A DNA stretch of 64,000 bases, from NCBI RefSeq assembly GCF_002575655.3, contig NC_053038.3:141128885-141192884 (forward strand), read 5' to 3'. This DNA comes from Aegilops tauschii subsp. strangulata (Eukaryota > Streptophyta > Magnoliopsida > Poales > Poaceae). The notes below the pieces were generated by a model, which was not told where the DNA came from, did not search any database, and worked only from the letters and a program-made list of their open reading frames with translations. The translations under genes were made by a program, and so were the position numbers. Positions 22,041 through 33,827 of this stretch are shown one piece after another. How positions within the stretch are numbered: position 1 is the first letter of the stretch; every line of letters starts with the position of its first letter.

Positions 22041-22054
22041 TGTTGAGGATATAG
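22041..22054 (+). mobile_element. First 14 bp of Tat 3' LTR, left of the Angela insertion
   Basis: The sequence tgttgaggatatag begins with TG. Its last five bases, tatag (22050-22054), are the target-site duplication of the Copia insertion. The LTR continues at 30802. Confidence 0.75.
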
Positions 22055-23769
22055 TGTTGGGAATCGTAGCATAATTTAAAATTTTTCTACGCTCACCAAG
22101 ATGCATCTATGGAGTCTACTAGCAATGAGGGGAAAGGAGTGCATCTACATACCCTTGTAGATCGCGAGCGGAAGCGTTCCAGTGAACGTGGATGACGGAG
22201 TCGTACTCGCCGTGATCCAAATCACCGATGACCGAGTGCCGAACGGACGGCACCTCCGCGTTCAACACACGTACGGTGCAGCGACGTCTCCTCCTTCTTG
22301 ATCTAGCAAGGGGGAAGGAGAGGTTGATGGAGATCCAGCAGCACGACGGCGTGGTGGTGGATGTAGCGGGTCTCGGCAGGGCTTTGCCAAGCTTCTGCGA
22401 CAGAGAGAGAGGTGTTGCAGGGGAGGAGGGAGGCGCCCAAGGCTGTAGGTTGCTGCCCTCCCTCCCCCCCCTTTATATAGGCCCCCTGGGGGGGCGCCGG
22501 CCCAGGGAGATGGGATCTCCAAGGGGGGCGGCGGCCAAAGGGGGGGAAGGGGTGCCTTGCCCCCCAAGGCAAGGGGGAAGCTCCCCCTAGGGTTCCCAAC
22601 CCTAGGCGCATGGGGGGAGGCCCAAGGGGGGCGCCCCAGCCCACTAAGGGCTGGTTCCCTTCCACTTTCAGCCCATGGGGCCCTCCGGGATAGGTGGCCC
22701 CACCCGGTGGACCCCCGGGAACCTTCCGGTGGTCCCGGTACAATACCGGTAACCCCCGAAACTTTCCCGGTTGCCGAAACTTGACTTCCTATATATAATT
22801 CTTCACCTCCGGACCATTTCGGAACCTCTCGTGACGTCCGGGATCTCATCCGGGACTCCGAACAACTTTCGGGTTTCCGCATACATATATCTCTACAACC
22901 CTAGCGTCACCGAACCTTAAGTGTGTAGACCCTACGGGTTCGGGAGATATGCAGACATGACCAAGACGCCTCTCCGGTCAAAAACCAACAGCGGGATCTG
23001 GATACCCATGTTGGCTCCCACATGTTCCACGATGATCTCATCGGATGAACCACGGTGTCGAGGATTCAATCAATCCGTATGCAATTCCCTTTGTCAATCG
23101 GTATGTTACTTGCCCGAGATTCGATCGTCGGTATCCCAATATCTTGTTCAATCTCATTACCGGCAAGTCTCTTTACTTGTACCGCAATGCATGATCCCGT
23201 GACTAACGCCTTAGTCACATTGAGCTCATTATGATGATGCATTACCGAGTGGGCCCAGAGATACCTCTCCGTCACACGGAGTGACAAATCCCAGTCTCGA
23301 TCCGTGCCAACCCAACAGACACTTTCGGAGATACCCGTAGTGCACCTTTATAGTCACCCAGTTACATTGTGACGTTTGGCACACCCAAAGCACTCCTACG
23401 GTATCCGGGAGTTGCACGATCTCATGGTCTAAGGAAAAGATACTTGACATTGGAAAAGCTCTAGCAAATGAAACTACACGATCTTTTATGCTATGCTTAG
23501 GATTGGGTCTTGTCCATCACATCATTCTCCTAATGATGTGATCCCGTTATCAATGACATCCAATGTCCATAGTCAGGAAACCATGACTATCTGTTGATCA
23601 ACGAGCTAGTCAACTAGAGGCTTACTAGGGACACGTTGTGGTCTATGTATTCACACATGTATTACGATTTCCGGACAATACAATTATAGCATGAATAATA
23701 GACAATTACCATGAACAAAGAAATATAATAATAACCATTCATTATTGCCTCTAGGGCATATTTCCAACA
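22055..23769 (-). repeat. 3' LTR of the Angela-type element
   Basis: Runs from tgttgggaatcg to atttccaaca on the plus strand; TG...CA after reversal. On the minus strand a TATA-like CTATATAAAG lies at 22480-22471. Open frames inside it are shadows of LTR sequence and recur in the other LTR. Confidence 0.95.
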
Positions 23770-23782
23770 GTCTCCCACTTGC
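23770..23782 (-). other. Polypurine tract of the Angela-type element
   Basis: The minus strand reads AAGTGGGAGAC directly before the 3' LTR, the expected plus-strand priming site. Confidence 0.8.
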
Positions 23783-23801
23783 ACTAGAGTCAATAATCTA
23801 G

Positions 23802-26376
23802 TTACATTGTGATGAATCGAACACCCATTGCGTCCTGGTGTTGATCATGTTTTGCCCTAGGGAGAGGTTTAGTCAACAGATCTGCTACATTCAGGTCCGT
23901 ATGTACTTTACAAATATCTATGTCTCCATTTTGAACACTTTCACGAATGGAGTTGAAGCGACGCTTGATATGCCTGGTCTTCCTGTGAAACCTGGGCTCC
24001 TTTGCAAGGGAAATAGCTCCAGTGTTGTCACAGAAGAGAGTCATCGGGCCCGACGCATTGGGAATCACCCCTAGGTCGGTAATGAACTCCTTCATCCAGA
24101 CTGCTTCCTGTGCTGCCTCCGAGGCTGCCATGTACTCCGCTTCACATGTAGATCCCGCCACGACGCTTTGCTTGCAACTGCACCAGCTTACTGCTCCTCC
24201 ATTCAAAATATACACGTATCCGGTTTGTGACTTCGAGTCATCCAGATCTGTGTCGAAGCTAGCGTCGACGTAACCCTTTACGACGAGCTCTTCGCCACCT
24301 CCATAAACGAGAAACATATCTTAGTCCTCTTCAGGTACTTCAGGATATTCTTGACCGTTGTCCAGTGTTCCATGCCGGGATTACTTTGGTACCTTCCTAC
24401 CAAACTTACGGCAAGGTTTACATCAGGTCTGGTACACAACATGGCATACATAATAGACCCTATGGCCGAGGCATAGGGGATGACACTCATCTTTTCTATA
24501 TCTTCTGCCGTGGTCGGGCATTGAGCCTTGCTCAATTGCACACCTTGCAATACAGGCAAGAACCCCTTCTTGGACTGATCCATACTGAACTTCTTCAATA
24601 TCTTGTCAAGGTATGTACTCTGTGAAAGACCAATGAGGCGTCTTGATCTATCTCTATAGATCTTGATGCCTAATATATAAGAAGCTTCTCCAAGGTCCTT
24701 CATTGAAAAACACTTATTCAAATAGGCCTTTATACTTTCCAAGAATTCTATATCATTTCCCATCAACAGTATGTCATCCACATATAATATGAGAAATGCT
24801 ACAGAGCTCCCACTCACTTTCTTGTAAACACAGGCTTCTCCAAAAGTCTGTGTGAACCCAAACGCTTTGATCATCTCATCAAAGCGAATGTTCCAACTCT
24901 GAGATGCTTGCACCAGCCCATAGATTGAGCATTGGAGCTTGCATACTTTGTTAGCATTCTTAGGATCGACAAAACCTTCCGGCTGCATCATATACAACTC
25001 TTCCTTAAGGAAGCCGTTAAGGAATGCCGTTTTGACGTACATCTGCCATATCTCATAATCATAGTATGCGGCAATTGCTAACATGATTCGGACGGACTTC
25101 AGCTTCGCTACGGGTGAGAAAGTCTCATCGTAGTCAACCCCTTGAACTTGTCGATAACCCTTAGCGACAAGTCGAGCTTTGTAGATGGTCACATTACCAT
25201 CTGCGTCTGTCTTCTTCTTAAAGATCCATTTGTTTTCTATGGCTCGCCGCTCATCGGGCAAGTCTGTCAAAGTCCATACTTTGTTTTCATACATGGATTC
25301 TATGGCTTCTAGCCATTTGTCGGAATCCGGGCCCGCCATCGCTTCTTCATAGTTCGAAGGTTCACCGTTGTCTAACAACATGATTTCCAGGACAGGGTTG
25401 TCGTACCACTCTGGTGTGGAACGTGTCCTTGTGGACCTACGAAGTTCAGTAACTTGATCCGAAGCTTCATGATCATCATCATTAACTTCCTCCCCAGTCG
25501 GTGTAGGCACCACAGGAACATTTTCCCGCGCTGCGCTACTTTCCGGTTCGGAAGGGGTGACTATCACCTCATCAAGTTCCACTTTCCTCCCACTCAATTC
25601 CTTCGAGAGAAACTCCTTCTCTAGAAAGGACCCGTTCTTGGCAACGAAGATCTTGCCCTCGGATCTGAGGTAGAAGGTATACCCAATAGTTTCCTTAGGG
25701 TATCCTATGAAGACGCATTTTTCCGACTTGGGTTCGAGCTTTTCAGGTTGAAGTTTCTTGACATAAGCATCGCATCCCCAAACTTTTAGAAACGACAGCT
25801 TAGGTTTCCTCCCAAACCATAATTCATACGGTGTCGTCTCAACGGATTTCGACGGAGCCTTATTTAAAGTGAATGCGGCAGTCTCTAAAGCATAGCCCCA
25901 AAATGAGAGCGGTAAATCGGTAAGAGACATCATAGATCGCACCATATCCAATAGAGTGCGATTACGACGTACGGACACACCGTTTCTCAGAGGTGTTCCA
26001 GGCGGCGTGAGTTGTGAAACTATTCCACATTTCCTTAAGTGTGTACCAAATTCGTGACTAAATATTCTCCACCACGATCTGATCGTAAGAATTTTATTTT
26101 CCTGTCACGTTGATTCTCGACTTCACACTGAAATTCCTTTAACTTTTCAAAGGTTTCAGACTTGTGTTTCATTAGGTAGACATACCCATATCTACTTAAA
26201 TCATCAGTGAGAGTGAGAACATAACGGTATTCTCTGCGAGCCTCAACACTCATTGGACCGCACACATCAGTATGTATGATTTCCAATAAGTTGGTTGCTC
26301 GCTCCATTGTTCCGGAGAACGGAGTCTTGGTCATCTTACCCATGAGGCATGGTTCGCACGTGTCAAATGATTCCTA
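23802..26376 (-). pseudogene. Angela-type integrase, reverse transcriptase and RNase H
   Basis: Minus strand. The integrase part starts after TAG at 26376-26374 and shows C-x-x-C (DTCEPCLMGK), then IIHTDVCGPM and LRSDRGGEYL, the first two catalytic Asp. A one-base loss near 26065 shifts the frame. The next frame (25978-24278) begins around GVSVRRNRTLLDMVRSMMS, where the family's catalytic Glu (GVSERRNR, from memory) is Val. The RT follows with ENKWIFKKKTDADG and LILYVDDILLMGND. A second one-base loss near 24315 separates the RNase H end (24317-23802), with GYVDASFDTDLDDSKSQTGY, SVVAGSTCEAEYMAASEAAQE and LFCDNTGAISLAK, closing at TAA 23802. The YVDD catalytic motif is intact, but the element could not integrate on its own. 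Confidence 0.92.
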
Positions 26377-27768
26377 ATCAAGAGACTCCAAAAGTCCATC
26401 TGCATAGAGCTTCTTCATGCGCTTGACACCAATGTGACCAAGGCGGCAGTGCCACAAGTATGTGGGACTATCGTTATCAACTTTACATCTTTTGGTATTC
26501 ACACTATGAATATGTGTAACATCACGTTCGAGATTCATCAAAAATAAACCATTGACCAGCGAGGCATGACCATAAAACATATCTCTCAAATAAATAGAAC
26601 AACCATTATTCTCGGATTTAAATGAGTAGCCATCTCGAATTAAACGAGATCCAGATACAATGTTCATGCTCAAAGCTGGCACTAAATAACAATTATTGAG
26701 GTTTAAAACTAATCCTGTGGGTAGATGCAGAGGTAGCGTACCAACGGCGATCACATCGACCTTGGAACCATTCCCGACGCGCATCGTCACCTCGTCCTTC
26801 GCCAGTCTCCGTTTATTCCGTAGTTCCTGTTTTGAGTTACAAATATGAGCAACCGCACCGGTATCAAATACCCAGGAGCTACTACGAGTACTGGTAAGGT
26901 ACACATCAATTACATGTATATCACATATACCTTTGGTGTTGCCGGCCTTCTTCTTGTCCGCTGAGTATTTGGGGCAGTTCCGCTTCCAGTGACCACTTCC
27001 CTTGCAATAAAAGCACTCAGTCTCGGGCTTGGGTCCATTCTTTGACTTCTTCCCGGTAATTGGTTTACCGGGCGCGGCAACTCCCTTGCCGTCCTTCTTG
27101 AAGTTCTTCTTGCCCTTGCCCTTCTTGAACTTAGTGGTTTTATTCACCATCAACACTTGATGTTCTTTTCTGATCTCTACCTCAGCTGATTTCAGCATTG
27201 AATATACCTCAGGAATGGTCTTTTCCATCCCCTGCATATTGAAGTTCATCACAAAGCTTTTGTAGCTTGGTGGAAGCGACTGGAGGATTCTGTCAATGAC
27301 CGCGTCATCCGGGAGATTGACTCCCAGCTGAGACAAGCGGTTATGCAACCCAGATATTCTGAGTATGTGCTCACTAACAGAACTGTTCTCCTCCATTTTA
27401 CAGCTGAAGAACTTGTCGGAGACATCATATCTCTCGACCCGGGCATGAGCTTGAAAAACCAGTTTCAGCTCCTCGAACATCTCGTATGCTCCATGTTTCT
27501 CAAAACGCTTTTGGAGACCCGGTTCTAAGCTGTAAAGCATGCCGCACTGAACGAGGGAGTAATCATCAGCACGTGATTGCCAAGCGTTCATAACGTCTTG
27601 GTTCTCTGGGATTGGTGCTTCACCTATCGGTGCTTCTAAGACATAATCTTTCTTGGCTACTATGAGGATGATCCTCAGGTTCCGGACCCAGTCCGTATAG
27701 TTGCTGCCATCATCTTTCAGCTTGGTTTACTCTAGGAACGCGTTGAAATTGAGGACAACGTTGGCCAT
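26377..27768 (-). pseudogene. Angela-type gag and protease
   Basis: The start codon is at 27768 (MANVVLNFNAFLE). A TAA at 27729-27727 stops the frame after 13 codons. The frame then stays open from there to TAG at 26376-26374. Gag core text includes GMLYSLEPGLQKRFEKHGAYE. One zinc knuckle, CFYCKGSGHWKRNC, lies near 27010-26970. The aspartic protease motif is SSWVFDTGAVAHIC near 26880. The integrase zinc histidines appear in LWHCRLGHIGVKRMKKL just before the TAG. In an active element this region makes the RNA-binding capsid and the processing protease. Only two nonsense codons spoil it, which fits a young insertion. Confidence 0.92.
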
Positions 27769-29066
27769 TAGATCTACAAGACATAGTGTAAAGATTTTAG
27801 ACTAAGTTCATGATAATTAAGTTCATCTAATCAAATTATTTAATGAACTCCCACTCAGATAGACATCCCTCTCGTCATCTAAGTGAAACATGATCCGAGT
27901 TTAACTAGGCCGTGTCCGATCATCACGTGAGACGGACTAGTCAAGATCGGTGAACATCTCCATGTTGATCGTATCTTCTATACGACTCATGCTCGACCTT
28001 TCGGTCCTCCGTGTTCCGAGGCCATGTCTGTACATGCTAGGCTCGTCAAGTCAACCTAAGTGTATTGCGTGTGTTCCGAGGCCATGTCTGTACATGCTAG
28101 GCTCGTCAACACCCGTTGTATTCGAACGTTAGAATCTATCACACCCGATCATCACGTGGTGCTTCGAAACAACGAACCTTCGCAATGGTGCACAGTTAGG
28201 GTGAACACTTTCTTGAAATTATTATAAGGGATCATCTTACTTACTACCGTCGTTCTAAGCAAATAAGATGCAAAAACATGATAAACATCACATGCAATCA
28301 AATAGTGACATGATATGGCCAATATCATTATGCTCCTTTGATCTCCATCTTCGGGGCACCATGATCATCTTCGTCACCGGCATGACACCATGATCTCCAT
28401 CATCATTATCTCCATCATTGTGTCTTCATGAAGTCGTCACGCCAACGATTACTTCTACTTCTATGGCTAACGCGTTTAGCAACAAAGTAAAGTAATTTAC
28501 ATGGCGTTATTTAATGACACGCAGGTCATGCAAAATAATAAAGACAACTCCTATGGCTCCTGCCGGTTGTCATACTCATCGACATGCAAGTCGTGATTCC
28601 TATTACAAGAATATGATCAATCTCATACATCACATATATCATTCATCACATCTTCTGGCCATATCACATCACATAGCACTTGCTGCGAAAACAAGTTAGA
28701 CGTCCTCTAATTGTTGTTGCAAGTTTTTACGTGGTGTGTAGGTTTCTAGCAAGAACGTTTTCTTACCTACGTATGACCACAATGTGATTTTCCAATTTCT
28801 ATTTACCCTTCATAAGGACCCTTCTCATCGAATCCGTTCCGACTAAAGTAGGAGAAACAGACACCCGCTAGCCACCTTATGCAACTAGTGCATGTCAGTC
28901 GGTGGAACCTGTCTCACGTAAGCGTACGTGTAAGGTCGGTCCAGGCCGCTTCATCCTACAATGCCGCCGAAACAAGAAACGACTAGTAGCGGCAAGAAGA
29001 ATTGGCAAACTCAACGCCCAAAACTGCTTTGTGTTCTACTCGTGCATAGTAACTACGCATAGGCCT
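27769..29066 (-). other. Untranslated leader of the Angela-type element
   Basis: About 1.3 kb between the primer-binding site and the gag start, as usual for this family. It contains a tandem-like duplication: a 39-bp segment (start gtgttccgaggccatg, end ggctcgtcaa) occurs at about 28010-28050 and 28070-28110. The related leader in the older Copia at 55440 has this segment only once. It would hold the packaging and dimerisation signals; none can be named from sequence alone. Confidence 0.75.
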
Positions 29067-29080
29067 GGCTCATGATGCCA
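29067..29080 (-). other. Primer-binding site of the Angela-type element, altered
   Basis: The minus strand reads TGGCATCATGAGCC next to the 5' LTR, close to the initiator-Met primer site TGGTATCAGAGCC but with changes. The LTR edge is also altered (ct instead of tg at 29081-29082). Confidence 0.75.
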
Positions 29081-30796
29081 CTTTGGGAATCGTAGCATAA
29101 TTTAAATTTTTTCTACGCTCACCAAGATGCATCTATGGAGTCTACTAGCAACGAGGGGAAAGGAGTGCATCTACATACCCTTGTAGATCGCGAGCGGAAG
29201 CGTTCCAATGAACGTGGATGACGGAGTCGTACACGCCGTGATCCAAATCACCGATGACCGAATGCCGAACGGACGGCACCTCCTCGTTCAACACACGTAC
29301 GGTGCAGCGACGTCTCCTCCTTCTTGATCCAGCAAGGGGGAAGGAGAGGTTGATGGAGATCCAGCAGCACGACGGCGTGGTGGTGGATGTAGCGGGTCTC
29401 GGCAGGGCTTTGCCAAGCTTCTGCGAGAGAGAGAGGGGTGTTGCAGGGGAGGAGGGAGGCGCCCAAGGCTGTAGGTTGCTGCCCTCCCTCCCCCCCTTTA
29501 TATAGGCCCCCTGGGGGGGCGCTTGCCCAGGGAGATGGGATCTCCAAGGGGGGCGGCGGCCAAAGGGGGGGAAGGGGTGCCTTGCCCCCCAAGGCAAGGG
29601 GGAAGCTCCCCCCCTAGGGTTCCCAACCCTAGGCGCATGGGGGGAGGCCCAAGGGGGGCGCCCCAGCCCACTAAGGGCTGGTTCCCTTCCACTTTCAGCC
29701 CACGGGGCCCTCCGGGATAGGTGGCCCCACCCGGTGGACCCCTGGGAACCTTCCGGTGGTCCCGGTACAATACCGGTAACCCCCGAAACTTTCCCGGTGG
29801 CCGAAACTTGACTTCCTATATATAATTCTTCACCTCCGGACCATTCCGGAACCTCTCGTGACGTCCGGGATCTCATCCAGGACTCCGAACAACTTTCGGG
29901 TTTCCGCATACATATATCTCTACAACCCTAGCGTGACCGAACCTTAAGTGTGTAGACCCTACGGGTTCGGGAGACATGCAGACATGACCGAGACGCCTCT
30001 CCGGTCAATAACCAACAGCGGGATCTGGATACCCATGTTGGCTCCCACATGTTCCACGATGATCTCATCGGATGAACCACGGTGTCGAGGATTCAATCAA
30101 TCCGTATGCAATTCCCTTTGTCAATCGGTATGTTACTTGCCCGAGATTCGATCGTCGGTATCCCAATACCTTGTTCAATATCGTTACCGGCAAGTCTCTT
30201 TACTCGTACCGCAATGCATGATCCCGTGACTAACGCCTTAGTCACATTGAGCTCATTATGATGATGCATTACCGAGTGGGCCCAGAGATACCTCTCCGTC
30301 ACACGGAGTGACAAATCCCAGTCTCGATCCGTGCCAACCCAACAGACACTTTCGGAGATACCCGTAGTGCACCTTTATAGTCACCCAGTTACGTTGTGAC
30401 GTTTGGCACACCCAAAGCACTCCTACGGTATCCGGGAGTTGCACGATCTCATGGTCTAAGGAAAAGATACTTGACATTGGAAAAGCTCTAGCAAATGAAA
30501 CTACACGATCTTTTATGCTATGCTTAGGATTGGGTCTTGTCCATCACATCATTCTCCTAATGATGTGATCCCGTTATCAATGACATCCAATGTCCATAGT
30601 CAGGAAACCATGACTATCTGTTGATCAACGAGCTAGTCAACTAGAGGCTTACTAGGGACACGTTGTGGTCTTTGTATTCACACATGTATTACGATTTCCG
30701 GACAATACAATTATAGCATGGATAATAGACAATTACCATGAACAAAGAAATATAATAATAACCATTTATTATTGCCTCTAGGGCATATTTCCAACA
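29081..30796 (-). repeat. 5' LTR of the Angela-type element
   Basis: The pair of 22055-23769. The first two bases are ct where the other copy has tg. On minus, a TATA-like CTATATAAAG at 29505-29496 would drive the element transcript toward lower coordinates. Confidence 0.95.
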
Positions 30797-30801
30797 TATA
30801 G

Positions 30802-31306
30802 ACCTTAGAGTCACCCGCCAGGAGGGGCCGGGTTACTCATATGGTCACTGCCAGAAGCCCGGCGCCAAGCTTAAAGACGGTGGGCCAAAGATGGGCTTAA
30901 GACCCGGATATGGCTTAAGGCCCGTAGTTGCAATCATTATTATGGTAGAACTTGTAGTGTAAGGCAAGAATAGTTGAGAGTCCGAGCCGGACACTCTTAT
31001 GAGCCGGCCGGGACTCTGAGAGCTGCTGGGCGTCAGCCTCCCTATATAAAGGGACGACCCGGCAGCGGTTTAGGGACAAGAACAATCTCATCGAGAGCCG
31101 GGCATAGCAGTTTAGCTCCCTGGTGATCGTAACCCTAAGCAATACCACCTCAACTGGACGTAGGCTTTTACCTTCACCGTAAGGGGGCGAACTAGTATAA
31201 ACCCTCGTGTTCCTTGTCCCGCATTAACCCCTTCAAGCTTCCTAGTTGCGATGGCTCCACGACTAAGTCCTAGCTCGAGGACATCTGCCGTGACAACTCC
31301 ACGACA
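30802..31306 (+). mobile_element. Remainder of the Tat 3' LTR
   Basis: Resumes with accttagagtcacccgcc after the duplicated tatag (30797-30801). A TATA box, CCTATATAAAGGG, lies at 31041-31053 on plus. The end is placed at ...ctccacgaca, 31306, because of the CA terminus and the change of sequence type after it. Total LTR length without Angela is about 520 bp. Confidence 0.75.
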
Positions 31307-33827
31307 GGTTCCTCATTCACGAACTCGTCTCCCGGCTCTACCCAAGACAAGAACACAAACAAACGGAACCACAATCAACCACGAGAAATGCACAAGCAAC
31401 AAGATGCAAAACATGTATGATATGCAAGATATGATATGCGATACATATGCGTGCTCCGAAAGGAAAAAGATGAACGTGGCAGTAACTTGGCAAACCAAGC
31501 ATGCCACTGGAAAGATGAGATGATTTCGGTCGAAATCGATATAAGGATCACCGAAAACGGATGCATGATTTGCAAATGGCAAGCAAAACAAGAATGACAC
31601 GAATCTGCGATTAACAGCATGATAGCACATAAAATGCAACAAGCAACAAAGCAACAACACTCCAACATAGTAACAAAGCATATGGCAGTAATCTAGAGGA
31701 GATGCTTGACAAAAGATGAACACTGAGCTACAGCTAGTTATCAACATAACAATCTCAAACAAGCATGGCAAAAGTGCAAGAGATAACAGGATCACAGACT
31801 TAGTGAAATTACTGTACATGGCAGAAAACAGCATCAGGTAGCAATGTTCAGAGCACGAAATCAAACTACTACAGGAACTTAACATAGCAACAAAAGGCAT
31901 GGTAGTATTATACTAAATGCATATGACAAAAGTCCCTTACTGAACATTAGCCAAAATGGAGAAGAAGATATGATGGCAAGCATGTAAACATAGCAAGTTT
32001 CGTTATCAGGTTTCAGACTTGGCAGAAAACAGAGCATGGCAGAAACAATAATATGAGGACATGTTTGTGAGCTTGATGCACTCACCAAAAAATAATGCAT
32101 GACAAAACAAGCATACCTACAGCAAGAAGGCATGTTTATGAAGCTAACCACGGCAAGAACAAAAGCATAGCATGTATGGATCAACTATAACAAGCTTGGC
32201 AAAAATGAATATCATGTTAAGAATCTGCCAGAAATATTTTATAGCAAAAGTATAGCAAGAATGAGTCATGTTATGGCACTCCATAATTGCAAACAAGGGC
32301 AGGAATGGATGAATTACAACTATATCTACAAAACATCCTTAATGAACATCTCCAAAATATGCATCGATCTCTCTGTAGCATCAAGTTTACATGGCAACAA
32401 AATAACAGCAGACAAAGACTTGGAGAAATCACTAAGTCCCTGAAATCAGAAACATTACGGAGCCTAGTTTGCATGCTTGTGCTAGTCACCACAGAGATCA
32501 CAAAAATACATGCAATACACCACTGGAAAGATGGCATGGCATACAACAAAACACATGTAGAGCTCATGCCCATAAGATGCACAGATTAAATGATACAAAA
32601 ATGACAAATCTCCAAGTTCTGTTAAGAACCAGTAGATAACAGCAACTAGCCCTCTTGCAACAGAGATTTGGGCATCAAGATGACCTCTAATGAACATGGT
32701 GCAATTGAACAAAATGTAGAGCATCACAAGACGAACAATTTGACATATTACAAGCGTGAATCGGAGCTACATGCAAGAAGTTATGCACTGAAGAACATGG
32801 CAATGTGCAGTATAATTCGAATGACTTGGGATTTTCGGGGGTGAGGGAAAAAGTCAATGTACGCAACTCTCCAGATCGGATCGAACCCTGAGCTCCCGAG
32901 CGGCGGCGCTGCCCGTCGGAGAGGAGGCCGGAGAGCGAGAGGAGGACGCCGGCGAGAGCGAGAGGCGGCGGAGGAGGAGGCGAGGCCGGAGGGCGGCGGG
33001 GCACGGCGCGCCGGCTGCGGAGGATGGCCGCGGCGGCGGATGGCGGCGGCGGGCGGCGACGGCGTGGGTGGCCGGGGCCGGCGGACGGGAGGGCGCGGGC
33101 GCGAGGGAGGCCGGGCGCTGCGGGCCAGGCGCGGGCCGCGCTGGAGCGGCGGCGGGACACGTGTCGGCCCCGGATTGGCTACGGGCGCGGTGGCGATTTT
33201 GTCCGGCCGGCGTACGGACACGTCCGGCGCGGCGTGAGGGAAATAGCTAAGGTTCGTCTGCGAATGTATACGGGAGGGGATGCTCTTTTATAGCTAGAGG
33301 GAGCTAGGAGGCTCCAAATGAGGTGCGGTTTTTGCCCACACGATCGTGATCGAACGACCTAGAGCATGGAAGAGAGTTTGGTGGGTTTTGGGCTGGTTTT
33401 GAGGGGGGTTTTGCTGGACACTCAAATGGCCTTTGCGGATGCTCGGTTAACCGTTGGAGTACCAAACGACCTCCAAATGGAACAAAACTTGACCGGTGGT
33501 CTCCGAGTGGTATACTAAGGCCACTTGACAAGCCTCGGTCCATTCCGAGAATGTTTGACACCCGCTCACGAAAGAAAACAAGAGGGGTGCACCGGAGGAG
33601 ATAGGAGCGCCGGATTGCAAAACGGACAACGGGGAAAATGCTCGGATACATGAGACGAACACGTATGCAAATGCAATGTACATGATGACATGATATGTAA
33701 TGGATGACAAGAACCAAATGCAAAACGAAACACAAAACCCGACCACAGAGGGAATATCATAACACATAGCCGAAAATGGCAAGAGTCGGAGTTACAAATA
33801 TGGAAAGTTACATGCGGGGTGTTACAG
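31307..33827 (-). mobile_element. Truncated Gypsy LTR (TGTAACACC type)
   Basis: On minus it starts TGTAACACCCCGCATG at 33827, a typical Triticeae Gypsy LTR start. A TATA box, CTATAAAAGAGC, lies near 33295-33284, followed by a strongly GC- and CpG-rich leader (33250-32880). A long stretch rich in catggcagaa-type words then runs to the junction with the Tat LTR. No TG on plus is seen at 31307, so its inner end is missing. The Tat element most likely inserted into it and the other half was deleted. Long frames on either strand here (for example 31900-31313) are composition artefacts. Confidence 0.7.

Larger units (their letters stand above)
22055..30796 (-). mobile_element. Complete Angela/WIS/BARE-type Copia retrotransposon
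   Basis: Two LTRs of 1715 and 1716 bp flank a 5.3-kb internal region whose minus-strand order is gag, protease, integrase, RT, RNase H, the Copia order. A perfect 5-bp duplication, TATAG, occurs at 22050-22054 and 30797-30801. I counted roughly 30-35 differences between the LTRs by eye, about 2 percent, which points to an insertion within about the last million years at commonly used grass rates. The coding region has a nonsense codon in gag, one before the integrase core, and two frameshifts, so it is not autonomous now. Confidence 0.95.
10120..31306 (+). mobile_element. Tat-type Gypsy retrotransposon, 5' truncated, split by Angela insertion
   Basis: The order is gag, protease, RT, RNase H, integrase on plus, then an antisense multi-exon gene, then the 3' LTR. 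A long antisense ORF between pol and the 3' LTR is a known feature of the Tat lineage. The 3' LTR starts TGTTGAGGATATAG at 22041, is interrupted from 22055 to 30796, and resumes at 30802 (30797-30801 being the duplicated TATAG). It ends near acgaca at 31306. The 5' LTR and primer-binding site are absent: LINE sequence is directly joined to the internal region at about 10120. Excluding Angela, about 12.4 kb of the element remains. Confidence 0.85.

Noticed and set aside
22262..22882. 206-codon minus frame, with a 254-codon counterpart at 29145-29909
   Set aside because: Both are in the two LTRs of the same Copia element and are GC-rich shadows, not proteins.
23802..27768. An intact autonomous Copia polyprotein
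   Set aside because: Nonsense codons at 27729 and 26376, frameshifts near 26065 and 24315 and an integrase active-site change rule it out.
31313..31900. 195-codon minus frame that looks like a multi-pass membrane protein
   Set aside because: Hydrophobicity comes from the T- and CATG-rich LTR composition; it has no known family and ends at the junction with another element.
32781..33250. Open frames on both strands in the GC-rich block
   Set aside because: Composition effect in an LTR leader; all frames are Pro/Arg/Gly-rich.
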